Source: Hyparrhenia diplandra (lineage: Eukaryota > Streptophyta > Magnoliopsida > Poales > Poaceae). From it: a stretch of 64,000 bases of DNA. Both the position numbers and the translations under genes were made by a program. The DNA is taken from assembly GCA_015847255.1 (NCBI GenBank), contig JADLZK010001918.1, positions 992,001 to 1,056,000 on the forward strand. The letters run 5' to 3'. The notes below the pieces were generated by a model. That model saw only the letters and a program-made list of their open reading frames with translations, made no database searches and was not told the DNA's origin. Shown piece by piece: positions 10,171-20,799 of the stretch (the stretch's first letter is position 1; each line of letters starts with the position of its first letter).

Positions 10171-12186
10171 TCTCCCCACCGTTCGACGAGGCGGCGCGTG
10201 CACATGCCGCCCAACCCACCGTGAGGGGCGAAGGGTAGCCCGGTCGGAGAGGTGACCACCCAGGCCCGAAGTAGAAGACGAGAGGACCGCACTTGTCGTT
10301 GTCGATCTTTGCGCGAAGGCTAAGTCGAGGTGAAGGTCGCCAAGTAGATGCTGAACTTGAAGCTCGGCGGGGGGCTGCGGCGGAGGGATGTGCTGCCCAT
10401 GCACGGACGCATGACGGAGGCGCCCGAGGGTCCTTGACGACTCGATCATCTAGCGGGTCGGCGGAGGAGACGCGGTAGGTGTAGGTCGTCGACACCGTCA
10501 CCTTAGCATGGAGCTGCCGGCGGAGATGTGATGGATCGACGTGGGCGGCGAGGAGGTGAAGTCAAGGAGGCAGCCGTAGAGGAGGTCGCTGGGTGTGCTC
10601 ACGGGCGGCCCCAACCGGATCTCCCTGCGTCCATGTTGCACCGACGGTGACGTTCCCAATGCGGAAGAAGATGTCACCGTTGTTGTCGAAGAGGAGGACC
10701 GTGGCACCCTCGATCCGCTCGTCGGGGCATGCCTGAATTAGGAGGACGTGTGCTGGGAACGCCTGATCTTCCCCGGGGCCGATTGGGGAGGTGGAGCCCA
10801 CTTGTTACCCCATGCGGCGGGGACGTTCTCCCCATCATGAAGTCTCGAGAAGCTCGAGGCAGCGGGGATGTAGTAGTGGTGGAAGTACCTCCACGATGCC
10901 GTAGTGGAGGCTCCACTGCCGGCCGTAGCATGTAGGTCGATGGCATTGGAGATGATCCCAAGCTCCTTGTTGGTCGTCGTGGCGAGGTGTAGCTCCGTGG
11001 TCATGTTGTTCGACGTCCGCCGTCGATGTCGTCCATCGCGAACAGCGAGACGCTGCTGGCGGCTTTATGCGATCAACCGGGGCTGCCATGATGTCGTTGT
11101 CGCTCTTCGCCGATCGGGCCGTGGTGGCACTGCGTTGCAGCGCCGATGCCGGGCGCCCATCCGGCGTCGTCAGGCTCGTCGTCGTTATAATTGGCGGGCG
11201 AGGTCGCGGCTCCTCCATCAATGGGACTCGAACCACTGGTGTCGCCCGCAGGCGAAGCGTAAGCCTTCAACGGCGAGGCCGACGTGGTGGCGCTGTCCCT
11301 CAAAATCCATGCGTGATGCATAGACCTCGGCGTCGATGTAGTCGCCCAACTTGCCTCCCTCGGAGGGCGGCACGATGCCGCAATGGCGTCGAGGTGTCGG
11401 GCGGGACCGGCGATGTCGCAGGCGCCTAGCGAACTCATCCCACTCGAGGGGGACTTCTTCTTGGACAGGTCGGTGTACCGCATCGCGCCAGCAAGACCGG
11501 TGAGATGGAAAGCGGCGTAACTCACGTAGTCGTCCGGTCGATGTCCAAGTTGAGCTCAAGAAGAGCTCCGACTTTCGAATCGGAGGTCGGGGTCGTCAAG
11601 GCCGCCGAACCCCGGACTTGCATGAGTGTGATGTAGCGGGGAGGGTGCAATGCCGAGAAGCAAGACGGTCTTGGGGCGCCGTCGGGTGGCGCCGACCGGC
11701 GACAGAGCCGTGGGCGCCCTTGGTGGCGCCGCAAGGGCAAGTGCGGGGGGCCCGCGGGTGACGCCATCTTTGCCGAAGAGTCCGCACGGTCGCAGGTGTC
11801 GGAGGAGAGGAGAGGGCAGCCGGTGCTGCGGTGTCGCCGAGGATGACGGCGATGACGGTCGGTGTGTCACATACAACGCCATCCGCCTATTCATGTTGGA
11901 GGATAGCAGGGTCGGAACCGGCGCCGAAGTCCGCGGCAGGAAGGGGGCCGGTAGCCGAGCCGCCCCCGGCTAGCGGCGGCGGCTGCCGCCGGGCCGTCCT
12001 CGCGTGCGGGGTCGTCGTGACGTGCTGGGATCCTCGAGGCGGTGTAGGGCGTGCTCCATACGATGGAGGCGGTCCTCCATGTCATTGAAGCGCTTTGCTG
12101 ATCCGGCGCGATGGACGTCGAGGAGCTCCCTCGGCGCGCCGTTGAACTCCTATATCTCGGAAGCCATGGGTGGTGGGAATCGTCCT
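10171..12186 (-). pseudogene. Degenerate Gypsy gag region
   Basis: Read on the minus strand, an ATG at 12167 opens MASEI and meets a stop at the sixth codon. The same frame then gives RFNDMEDRLHRMEHALHRLE, a coiled-coil of the kind found at the N-terminus of Gypsy Gag. A capsid-like segment with AAFHLTGLAG lies near 11525-11490, and PLEWDEFARRL follows near 11450 in another frame. There is no zinc knuckle, protease or polymerase. From about 11200 to 10171 the sequence stays GC-rich but I recognise no domain; it may be a captured fragment. Open frames on the plus strand here are GC shadows. Confidence 0.65.
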
Positions 12187-12200
12187 GGTCTCGGATACCA
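12187..12200 (-). other. Primer-binding site of the minus-strand Gypsy
   Basis: The minus strand reads TGGTATCCGAGACC directly after the 5' LTR. It resembles the initiator-Met site TGGTATCAGAGCC and fixes the orientation of the element. Confidence 0.8.
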
Positions 12201-12770
12201 CCGCCGATTCGGCCAGATTTGGGGCGTAATTGACACGTGTTCCTCGCTCGACAAGCTTCCGAGATGGTGTATGGGGCCGCAGACTTCTCGCCGGGCGGGC
12301 GACGGAGAGCAGCGGCACGAGCGCCGAGGTAGAGGGGAGGAGCCGTGTCGTTGAGGGGGCGGCGGCGCTGGGTCGGGGGCGCTGGGCGCGCGTGGGCGGG
12401 CGGTGATTCTTAAGAGCTGAAGGCTTAAAAGATATTTTTTTTTATTTTGCTTGTTTATCCCCTAGAGATTACATGTCTCTTGCTTATATAGCCCGACTAA
12501 TGAGACTTGTAATATAAGCAATCTCTATAAGTTTCCTTATATGCATTGGAATACCTTTTACAAGCATATCCTAATTTATTCTTTCCTAATAAGGGTCTCC
12601 CTTATAGATGAGATATCCCCTTGCACACCAAACTCGAATCGAATCGGAGAGGGGAGGGGGGGGGGGTGGCGGGCCCCTGCGGCGTGCGCGCCCCTGGCCC
12701 CTCGCTGGGCTGGCGGCGTTGCGTTTTGGCCCATCTAGCCACTCGGGTGGCCCAATTCTGGTTCATGACA
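12201..12770 (-). repeat. 5' LTR of the minus-strand Gypsy
   Basis: Uninterrupted 570-bp copy. The minus strand starts TGTCATGAACC. It is followed on the plus strand by the CTCAT duplication (12771-12775). Confidence 0.9.
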
Positions 12771-12775
12771 CTCAT

Positions 12776-13565
12776 ATTAACTATTGGCCTTAATCCTCGA
12801 TTGCAGAAATCATGTTCATTGTTTTCCCTTTTAAAACAAGGCAACTCTGTCCGTGGAGTAACTGCAAGGTAAACTAGAAACAGTTGCTACACAAAGAGGA
12901 AATGGAAAATATGCACAGTGCTAAATGAAGAACTGTAGCTGCTCAGGCAGAAGGCATAACCCCAGGTCTTCTGTGTTCCTTTGCTGGATAATGGAACACA
13001 AATTCCCAGGCTCGAAACCCCCAGGTCTTCTGTGTTCATCTCTAATTACTAGCACTGCCCAGGGAACTGCCACTCGATCCTTCGCTGCTGATGCATTCCA
13101 TCCCTATTATTAGACATCTCTTCAGTGCTCGCCATTGAATTCCTAGTTTCAGCCAATCATACTCATCACTCTCTCTGGTTTCAGTTCTAGAAGCAAAATG
13201 GTGCGCAGCTATGTTGTTGTCCTCGAAATGCTGTTGCTAACTTGCATATGGAGCGAGGCGTGACGTAGTTTAGACAATGGGTGTCTTCCTTACCTAGGCT
13301 ATAAATAAGATAACAAAATCAAAGCTTTCTTTTGCGAAGTCTCGTTTTACATGTTAAACCCCACGCTACTGAATAAGTTGTTTGGTCAATATTTAAATCA
13401 TGTAGTCCTCCACACTTTTCATCCCAACATCATGTTCACATGCGTATGAGTCTCCAACTCTCAACCCAATAAATGAGAATGGCTAAGCAAGTGAACAACA
13501 CTATAAAGTGGTAGACACCACACCTATCACCCACCTGGTTAAAACAGATAGTCAATCTCTAATCT
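12776..13565. repeat. Tandem-array unit, copy 4 continued (blocks R-P)
   Basis: Block R (12776-12990) contains gattgcagaaatcatg, ttgttttcccttttaaaaca and aaagaggaaatgg. Block P (about 13020-13470) contains gatgcattccatccctatta, ctcgaaatgctg, acctaggctataaataag and gctactgaataagttg. It directly continues the Q block at 6850-6990, the Gypsy having inserted between them. Confidence 0.65.
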
Positions 13566-13689
13566 GATATCTATCTATATTTTCTATATTTCTATATTAT
13601 AAAAGAGTGGAGAAAATGAAAACCATTGTCACCTAACAAACTTCTTACCCTCCTTGTCTAACACTCTTTGATCTTATTCTGATGTGTGG

Positions 13690-14515
13690 ACCCATCACAA
13701 CCGGGCATCAGGAACATATGGAACACCCCCCGTTCCACACTTCCACACCGACAAAAACCTCGGTCTTTTTTCACGCGTGTGGCGTCTACCCTCCAGGGGC
13801 GCGTACCCACCGCCGGCAAATCCCGTTGTCCTCGTGATCGTCGCGACGCTTCCCGTGTGCCTTCGGTTGTTTGGAGTCGCAGCGCTAACACCAGTAACGC
13901 CGCCCCTTCGCTCGATCTCGACGCAACGCCCTGACCCAGGCCGCCGATCACAAGGCACTTCCTCCCGGCGACGCAACCGATGCCTGCAGAAGTCGCGAGG
14001 CCACCCTTGGCGCGCCGGCACTAGGCCAAGTCGCGGCGGTGCAACAGCGGCCTATCCCGTCGTGGTGAAGAAAGTTGAGGAAGAGGAGGATCTGCAACTG
14101 CACGCGTGCCTGCCGCATCGTAATTTCCTGTAAATCTCTCGCTGTGTGTTGGCTGTTACGGCTACGTGATTATCAGAGTACGAGCTAAACGCCAATTCTT
14201 GTACTAATCTATATGCATAAACCAAGCTAAACGCCAATTTTGTACTAATCCATATGCATAAACAATTTGTGTCCTTGTTCGCGCAGGGGGGTAACCAGGA
14301 TGCACATAGCGGCAGCGTTGGATCGAGTCGGTCGCCGGGCGGTGGCGCTCTCCAATCCAATTCAAGGCCAGGGGTGCGACGATACGGCGGCCTGCGGCTG
14401 TATACACACACGCATTACGGTGGACGGCTCCAGTGTGGTCGTATCCTATACGAAGAGGACTGCACGGAGGACCTTAGCCACGACGAGTTATGCGGTGGCC
14501 GGGCGGAAGAGAGGT
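13690..14515 (+). other. GC-rich segments inside the Helitron, possible captured fragments
   Basis: Two GC-rich patches (13690-14120, 14280-14510) are separated by an AT-rich spacer with a gcgcag acceptor-like site at about 14281. The longest frame (13684-14133) gives an Arg/Pro-rich protein with no domain I recognise. Composition and layout resemble exons captured by a Helitron, but no source gene can be named. Confidence 0.35.
14185..14265 (+). repeat. Short tandem duplication (~40 bp, two copies)
   Basis: Two copies of gctaaacgccaatt followed by tgtactaatc and atatgcataaac lie head to tail within the Helitron. Confidence 0.8.
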
Positions 14516-16298
14516 GAGCGTTTGTTTCCAGTCTCTAACCTTGTTGCTGTTTGCTTTTGCTCACATGGTATGTACTACTGGATTGATGATTCTTAAACTC
14601 ATGTCTGCTAATCGATCTAAATTTGTTAAAGTGGACGTCTAGGATACGTACAAATATCTATGATTTTTTTCATCTTGCTTCTGCAAATAGAGATACACAA
14701 AAGAAGTTACCAACTGTACATATATATCATGTATATCATTCTCATAAACACGTGTGCGACTGGAGTTTAGTAAAATTAATTTTGATCGAGCTTATTCACC
14801 TTTTTTTTGAAATAACAAATTAAGAATACATAAGAAGATATATACAATATAATAATAAATATGAATGCATAGCTAGACTGAAATATCGTTTAATCATGCT
14901 GGTACATATATGTAGTGGTCTGCCCTACCTTATATTTTGGACTCGTCATTGGTCACCACATGCTGACAAGTGACACAAAACCGAGGAAGCAGATGGTGGG
15001 CTTTTACAAAGTTTAGGTATAGATGAACGGAAGGAGGAGCTTGTTGAGGTATACGTGTTTTTTTTTTCACATTGCTTACTGAAAGCGTCAACTGAGGTCA
15101 ACGGGCGGCTACTACCCTCCCTGTGGGAAAAGAGGACAGGGACGGCGGATGCCCCTAAAACTTAAGGAAAGTAACTCGAACTTCTTGCCAGTTCATTAAA
15201 AGGTATTTGAGTTCTCGATTGATCTCTTGGATCGTATTTGATAATTTCTATTCTACTAGGACTGTTTCCAATGAGGTTGTGAGTTGCAATATGCAATTGT
15301 GGATTCTGATATGTGTAGTCTATGTTAGTTGTTGAGATCTCAGATTTGTTTCATATTTACAAGACCGATCGGCTTAGATTTTTACCTGCATGTTCATAGA
15401 GTAGTCAACACTCAACAATAATTTATACAGATCTGAGTTGAGAGGAGGCTGTTCGAATGTGTTTACGATGCCAGTTTTCTTGTTGTCCTGTTGGGGAAAC
15501 AAAAACAATACCATGCCTGTTTTAGACAAGCAAAAATGCCAAGAAACATGCTGGGGTCTAGAGTAATTTTTTTTAAAAAAATAATGAACGGCAAAAAGTT
15601 AAGCAAACTTATGAGTATGATAATACTACGTTGTTGGTGCTCCTGATCAGAACATTTATAAATTAATTCTCAATATGCAATGTCGTCTAAATTGTTTGCC
15701 GGTTTGTCATTGATACATTTGTGTAGATAATTCTACTTTCAATCGGTTGCTTTTCAATTCAGTGCAGCCAATTTATTGCCAATGATACTTTCTGATAGAT
15801 CGTTCTACTTGATCTATCGGTTGACATTACCATTAATATTTGGCACTTCCATTTCAATTCAACAGATTAGATCTTCATCAAGGCCCTCACCGGCAAGTGC
15901 CCCTCTAGAGGTTGATAGCTCGATGCGACACCATCAACAATGTCAATTGATGATATATATATACGTGGCTTCCTGTAATAAAAAGCATGGTATTATATAT
16001 CTCCATAAAAATAGAAATAATGGTATGTTATAATAACTTATCAATAAAAGCACTCCCAATGGGTTGCATAGGTAAATATATGGAGTACTATTAATATAAA
16101 TATCAAATACTAAGTGTTTTAGCCTATTGAACTTCCCTTTTTGCTAAAGTTTGCTCCTAAACATGTTTATGGGCTATTAAGCTAAAAATTAGTTTTGTTG
16201 ACAAACAATTTATTAAGTGAACATTTCATTCAAATATTTCTACATATTATAAATTATTAATGATAATTAAAATTTTAAATATATTATCAGACGCGACG

Positions 16299-16324
16299 CG
16301 CGTGTCACACGTGCCTTCCACTAG
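16299..16324 (+). other. Helitron 3' hairpin and CTAG terminus
   Basis: Stem-loop GCGCGTGT-C-ACACGTGC then cttcca and CTAG. This is the transposition terminator arrangement of plant Helitrons. Confidence 0.8.
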
Positions 16325-16559
16325 TTATAGTAAAGTGTGACGAGATTACAAATGATTACCATCACTTTTGTTGTGTCAAAAGTGACAGATCGAATGCACT
16401 AAATTAACAGATGGGCAAAAAAGGTTTCTAGCGGGTGGACTGCAGATATCTGCCTTTTGGCAAAGGTCTCTATTCAAGAAAACTAACAGAGGTGGCTGAG
16501 CATGCCTGTCTCTGTAAAACAAAATAAAATTAAAAGGGTTTCGGTAAATACCGTTCACA

Positions 16560-16998
16560 CCAACCTTCATGAAACTATAAATGAAGGCTAAAAACATACT
16601 ACTTGCGTCTAGAACTGAACGTGTCAATACAAGGAGTGCTGCTTATTCTCTGTGACGAGATCCGGTCCTGGACATATATTAGACACTGGCCATATTCACG
16701 AGGACGTGGTGCCTGATTCTCTGTGACAAGGCTTCACAGTCAGCAGATTAGGTGATGCAGGACGTGCAACAGCTGGCCAATAGGATTGACCAAGACCGTC
16801 CTCTGTAGGCGCCGTCGTCTAAGCCTGATTTAGGTAGCTATATTGCTTGTAACAGATCGTACATGATGATTGCATACTCAAATCGAAGAACGCGAGAGCA
16901 GGTAGAGCACATGCTGAAATCAGCCAGCCATGCCGACGTGCAGGCCAATCTGAATAGATCACTGAGCAAAGCCGGAACAGATTTATACAACTGTCATT
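16560..16998. repeat. Tandem-array unit, copy 5, block Q
   Basis: Contains gacgtgcaacagctggccaa, accgtcctctgtaggc and gtagagcacatgctgaaatc (about 16903). It parallels block Q at 2940-3270, 6850-6990 and 20800-21130. The MULE at 16999 begins where the Q-R junction would be. Confidence 0.6.
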
Positions 16999-17722
16999 GA
17001 GTAAAATGCATGAATAGGCTGTTAACTTGTGTGGCTGTATCGATTTGGGCAATCAACTTCGAAAGTGAATTTTTAGGTCCAAAAGCTTTACTTGTGTTGC
17101 ACCAATGCACCAATAGGTCATAAAATCCCTTCGTTTCATGTTTTTGCCTACGTGGACAATGTCTTTTTAGCAAAATACCCCTCCGATCCTTCGCCCCTCT
17201 CATTCCCCAGTCGTGTTTTCAACCTATGGCTCGATGCAGCCCCACGTTGGCGCAGGTGGACACCAGCCAGCCGCGGAGTAGCACCACGGCCTTCCTGAAC
17301 ACCTGCTCCGGGAGGGACGCCAGCCCGTTTTGGCGGCATCGCGCGCCGCCATGTGCTCCAGGAGCAGTGCCGCGTGAGCCCCGGGACGTGTGGGCCGCGG
17401 TCGACATCGAGCACCTGAGGGGCACACGGTGTCGACGAGCTCAGCAGCAGCCATGGCTTTGGCGGCGCGCCCCCCTCAGGTGCTCGATGAAATGGCCATA
17501 AGAGTGCAGTGTGGTGGTAAGCCTATTAAATAAGATGACGAAGTATTTGAGGAGGCATTTTGATAAAAGAGCATTGTCCACGTAGGCGAAAAATATGAGT
17601 TGAAGGGGTATAGCCAATTAGTGCACCACAAGTAAAGTTTTTGGACCTAAAAATGCACTTTCGGGTTGATGGCCCAAATCGACACAGCCGCAAAGTTAAT
17701 GGCCTATTCATGCATTTTACTC
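16999..17722. mobile_element. Mutator-like element with long TIRs and GC-rich filler (Pack-MULE candidate)
   Basis: Inverted repeats of about 180-200 bp face each other: the left arm begins GAGTAAAATGCATGAATAGG and the right arm is its inverse, ending cattttactc. Long TIRs of this composition are typical of grass MULEs. The flanking 9 bp (ctgtcatt side and tttgccatt side) match at only 6 of 9 positions, so the duplication is imperfect or decayed. The interior (about 17200-17500) is markedly GC-rich and unlike the arms, as when a gene fragment has been captured. No transposase is present. Confidence 0.68.
17200..17500 (-). pseudogene. GC-rich interior of the MULE, unidentified gene fragment
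   Basis: The minus strand gives a 76-88 residue Arg/Ala/Pro-rich frame (starts MAAAELVDTVCPSGARC in one frame). I recognise no domain. Sharp composition boundaries with the TIR arms suggest capture of coding DNA, but the source gene and even the strand are unproven. Confidence 0.35.
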
Positions 17723-17792
17723 TTTGCCATTTGCATCTTGACGAGAACAGGGACAGGTTTGCTAGATTGTTCGATGCATTTTACACATAGTT

Positions 17793-18240
17793 CACTACCG
17801 CATAGTCAGCCTCCACCGAGCGCCAGATCGTGTACCGAGAGCCCCCAAATAAGCACTCGGTACATATACGATGTACCGAGAGCCTCGCTCGGTGGAACAA
17901 AACCCTTGGTGGTGACGCCTCCACCGAGAGCCACTCGCTTGGTGACCACAGGCTCTCGGTAGGTGTTGTGTTCATCGAGAGGCGATCCCTCGGAAACAAG
18001 AGACGCTCGGTAGAACGCAACGTCACCGAGAGCCATCCCTCCGCAAACTTATGCCCTCGGTGTTGTTAACGCCCCGGCGTCCGGCAGCATCCCACGCAGC
18101 CTATGCCGTCAACTCTACCGAGGGCGTACGTTAGACACTCGGTAGATGTTGGTAGTTTCACCGAGGGCCAGATAGCAGGACCCTCTGTAAACTATTTCTA
18201 CCGAGAGCCAAATCATGGTCGCTCGGTGAAATTATGAATT
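17793..18240. mobile_element. CACTA-type subterminal repeat array
   Basis: CACTACCGC at 17793 opens a 450-bp region with more than a dozen short motifs in both orientations: accgagagcc, accgaggg and their inverse ctcggt. Dense alternating copies of such a motif are the transposase-binding subterminal region of grass CACTA elements. It is followed by AT-rich sequence (18240-18750). No second terminus was found. Short imperfect direct repeats (acaggtttgctagattgttc at about 17753, acaggtttggtggattgttc at about 18756) flank the block. Confidence 0.6.
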
Positions 18241-18780
18241 TTTTTTTTTGAATTTTGGATCCAACTTATTACGTGGGGTTCATACAATGTCTCATAGGTC
18301 ATGTTGAAATTTGAGAATTTTTCAAAACTATTTAGTATATATTTTGATTTTATTCCTTTTAATTGAATTTTCTTGAATAAGTCAGATTTGAACTGGAAGT
18401 CATGAAAGTAGAGTGCAGGCATGAGACAAAAAAAAATGTGATTCATAATCGTGGAGTGCAATGTGAGGCTTCATCCGGGGATAGACCCAAAACCCTGAAT
18501 ATATTGTTCACGTAACATGACCATTCACTTGCGGGTGATTAGTTTTTTAATCATAGAAAATGCAAACGAAGTTGAAAAATATTGAAACTTGTTCAGTTGT
18601 TGTGGTATCATATGCCTAGACATGAGAAAAAAAATTTGGTAAGGTTTCATCGATGCTGACTGAAATCATGGTTGAAACCCAGGGCAATGAGGCTAAAACT
18701 CATGAATACGATATGAATACCTCTGCCCTTGGCAGCTTCGAGGACTGAGCATGCACAGGTTTGGTGGATTGTTCAACCAA
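18241..18780. other. AT-rich stretch, probably CACTA interior
   Basis: No coding potential is visible. Composition resembles the non-coding interior of CACTA elements and it directly follows the subterminal array. Confidence 0.4.
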
Positions 18781-19700
18781 ATTAGGCGTTTTACATGTTC
18801 TTGGGGTAATTTGAAGCTACTAGTGTAGTTTCTGCAGCCCAAATGCAATTTATGCATACTAATGACTGACCTGATTCCTCAATTGCAGAAATTATTTCTT
18901 TGTTCTCTCTTTCCAGAAAAACAGAACTCTAACCACCACGCAATTGCAGGGGAAACACTAAAAACAACCGTTGGTTCTAAAATTTCTAACCTGGTCAACT
19001 TAGTCTTTGCGGAATACCATACCTAACTGACACACACAACTTCTCCATTGGTTCTAAAGATCATTGAACCGTAGTTCCCAATTTCAGAATTCTAGCAAAG
19101 GAAACATGCACAGTTGCAGAAATTATTTCATTCGCTTCTCTTTCCAGGAAAAATAGAACTCTAACCACCACGCAATTGCAGGGGAAACAGTACGCAATTC
19201 CATGATGGCACTGTAGTTCCCAATTTCAGAATTGTAGCAAAGCAAACATTCACAATGGCACTGGTGGCGGCATCTCAACTTGATCTTTAAGTGCTGATCC
19301 ATCCCATCTCTATCATTGGACATCTCTTCAGTAGTCACCATTTAATTCCAATCTCCGTCCATGCCCAACATCATACTCATCGCCCCTCTCTAGTTTCAGA
19401 CTAGTCCATTCCATACGTGTGGTGTTCCTACTTTGCACCAGGAAGCAGCAAATGTGTGCTTTTGCTTCCCTGAAAATGGTGCGGCTATTTATATAGAGTG
19501 TTACCCTTGAGGATGTGTATATAAAGGCCAAAAGGACCTTGAAGTGGAGAGCTAGCATGACATAGTTAAGACTACGGGTGTTTGCCTTACCTTCTATTAA
19601 TGAGATGGCTTTGTACAGTATTTTGCTTACCTTCTATAAATGAGATAGCTTCCCTTAGTCCAATGTCTCATCAATCAGAGGTGCTATGTATATTTTTGCT
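18781..19700. repeat. Tandem-array unit, copy 5 (blocks R-P, R partly duplicated)
   Basis: Block R appears twice: aattgcagaaattatttctt (about 18881) and gttgcagaaattatttcatt (about 19115), each followed by tctaaccaccacgcaattgc. Block P (19270-19700) carries gctgatccatcccatctcta, gtgttacccttgaggatgtg and aggccaaaaggacctt. Upstream of the last motif is a TATA-like tatttatatagag. Confidence 0.65.
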
Positions 19701-20799
19701 GCTGTGATGAGAAGTTGTATCAATATAAGTTTAATCTAGGAAAATGTTCATTGCTACAACATCTAAAAGAATAAGATATTTGCACTTCGAGGTCAGAAAT
19801 AAAAGAAATAAAAGGATATTTTCCCACATTTATTAACAGAACGACAGGTTCCGCTCCATGCCCTGGTACTAATAATTATGGCCGCCTCTAGTAAGCTGCA
19901 AGGCTTAAATTAAATTCTGCCGCGTGTTGTATATATGTTTAGACACTGTTCACCAATGGACAGGAGCTCATTCATCGTGCAAACGTACAATACGACGTGA
20001 TGATTCATGAGCCAACTCTATCTGCTATGACGTGCTGGAGTGCATGTGTGAAGAAAAACTTAGAAAGAAGCCATAGATGTAACTCAGAAGGAGAGACCTT
20101 GGAGCCCGTATGGCTTGATCTTTACAATGTTGCATTTAAAAAGATGAGCTCTTCTCAAAGAAAGGAAAGACCCTTTATTGCTTTGCTTGGAAACTCAATT
20201 TGTGCAGAAAAAGGATCAGAATCCTCTCAGCCCGAAAACCAGGAATCCTTTATTGCTTTGCTCAGAAAGCAGTGCTTTGTCCTTAGAAAAACTGATAGTG
20301 CGCTAGTAGTTGTGTGAATCAACTTGGCATAGCAACACACCCAGCTATTCTTGTTCAGTTCTAATTCCCGATGCTTCACATTCACAAACCTGAAGCCCCT
20401 GCCTTCGGTTGCCAATGCCAAGAAACCACCATGCTGACAGCACGCTATTCACAGTGTAGTCTTTGTGAAACCTAGCCTCTCTCGAATTTGGATCTTGTCA
20501 CCCCACGCCATATACAAGACTTCTCATTCATATTACACACACTATATAGACATGTTTCCTACTACAGGACTATGAGGACAGAGAATACGGGATTCACTTT
20601 GTATATGAAAGCAAGACCCAAAAGATAACAATGATCTTGTTATGAGATGTTACACGATTGTGTGTGAAACTCTGGGACACTCATAGATTAAGTTAAGGTA
20701 TAGCAAAAATGTACGTGTAGTACAGTACAGAGAACATCGCAACATATAACTGTATTTATTTTATGATTTTCTCCAATAAAAGAGAGATGGTCGGGAAAT
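19701..20799. other. Non-coding stretch, no feature recognised
   Basis: One 106-residue frame (19997-20317) includes a short internal duplication (tttattgctttgct twice) and has no domain. I do not regard it as a gene. Confidence 0.5.

Larger units (their letters stand above)
6995..12770 (-). mobile_element. Non-autonomous Gypsy LTR retrotransposon (gag only), minus strand
   Basis: Direct repeats of about 570-610 bp lie at 6995-10170 (interrupted by the PIF element) and 12201-12770. On the minus strand they begin TGTC and the left copy ends CTGACA. The site next to the right LTR reads TGGTATCCGAGACC on the minus strand, an initiator-Met-type primer site, so the right copy is the 5' LTR. A purine tract ggtggggaga borders the left copy. 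A CTCAT duplication flanks the element. Without the nested PIF it is about 3.2 kb. The 2-kb interior has gag-like sequence but no protease, reverse transcriptase or integrase, so it needs proteins from elsewhere. Base composition is strikingly GC-rich. Confidence 0.9.
13570..16324 (+). mobile_element. Non-autonomous Helitron
   Basis: The 3' end has an 8-bp stem (GCGCGTGT 16298-16305 pairing with ACACGTGC 16307-16314, one G-T pair), then 10 bases ending in CTAG (16321-16324) followed by host T. The 5' end lies in a run of TCTATAT motifs. Starts at 13570 or 13574 have the required A before TC; TCTATATTATAAAAGAG at 13591 looks most canonical but is preceded by T. No Rep/helicase sequence is inside. 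GC-rich segments at 13690-14120 and 14280-14510 stand out from the AT-rich remainder and could be captured gene fragments, unidentified. Confidence 0.78.

Noticed and set aside
10005..12354. Many overlapping 60-150 codon frames on both strands
   Set aside because: They are by-products of high GC content in a Gypsy interior and LTRs. Only the minus-strand gag-like pieces have recognisable motifs.
13591..13610. Helitron start fixed at TCTATATTATAAAAG
   Set aside because: It looks canonical but is preceded by T; Helitrons insert between A and T, so 13570 or 13574 fit the target rule better. The start is left ambiguous.
17793..18240. CRISPR-like array
   Set aside because: The short repeats are inverted as well as direct, irregularly spaced and in eukaryotic TE sequence; CACTA subterminal repeats explain them.
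19997..20317. 106-codon frame
   Set aside because: No domain, low complexity, contains a small internal duplication, and sits in non-coding array surroundings.
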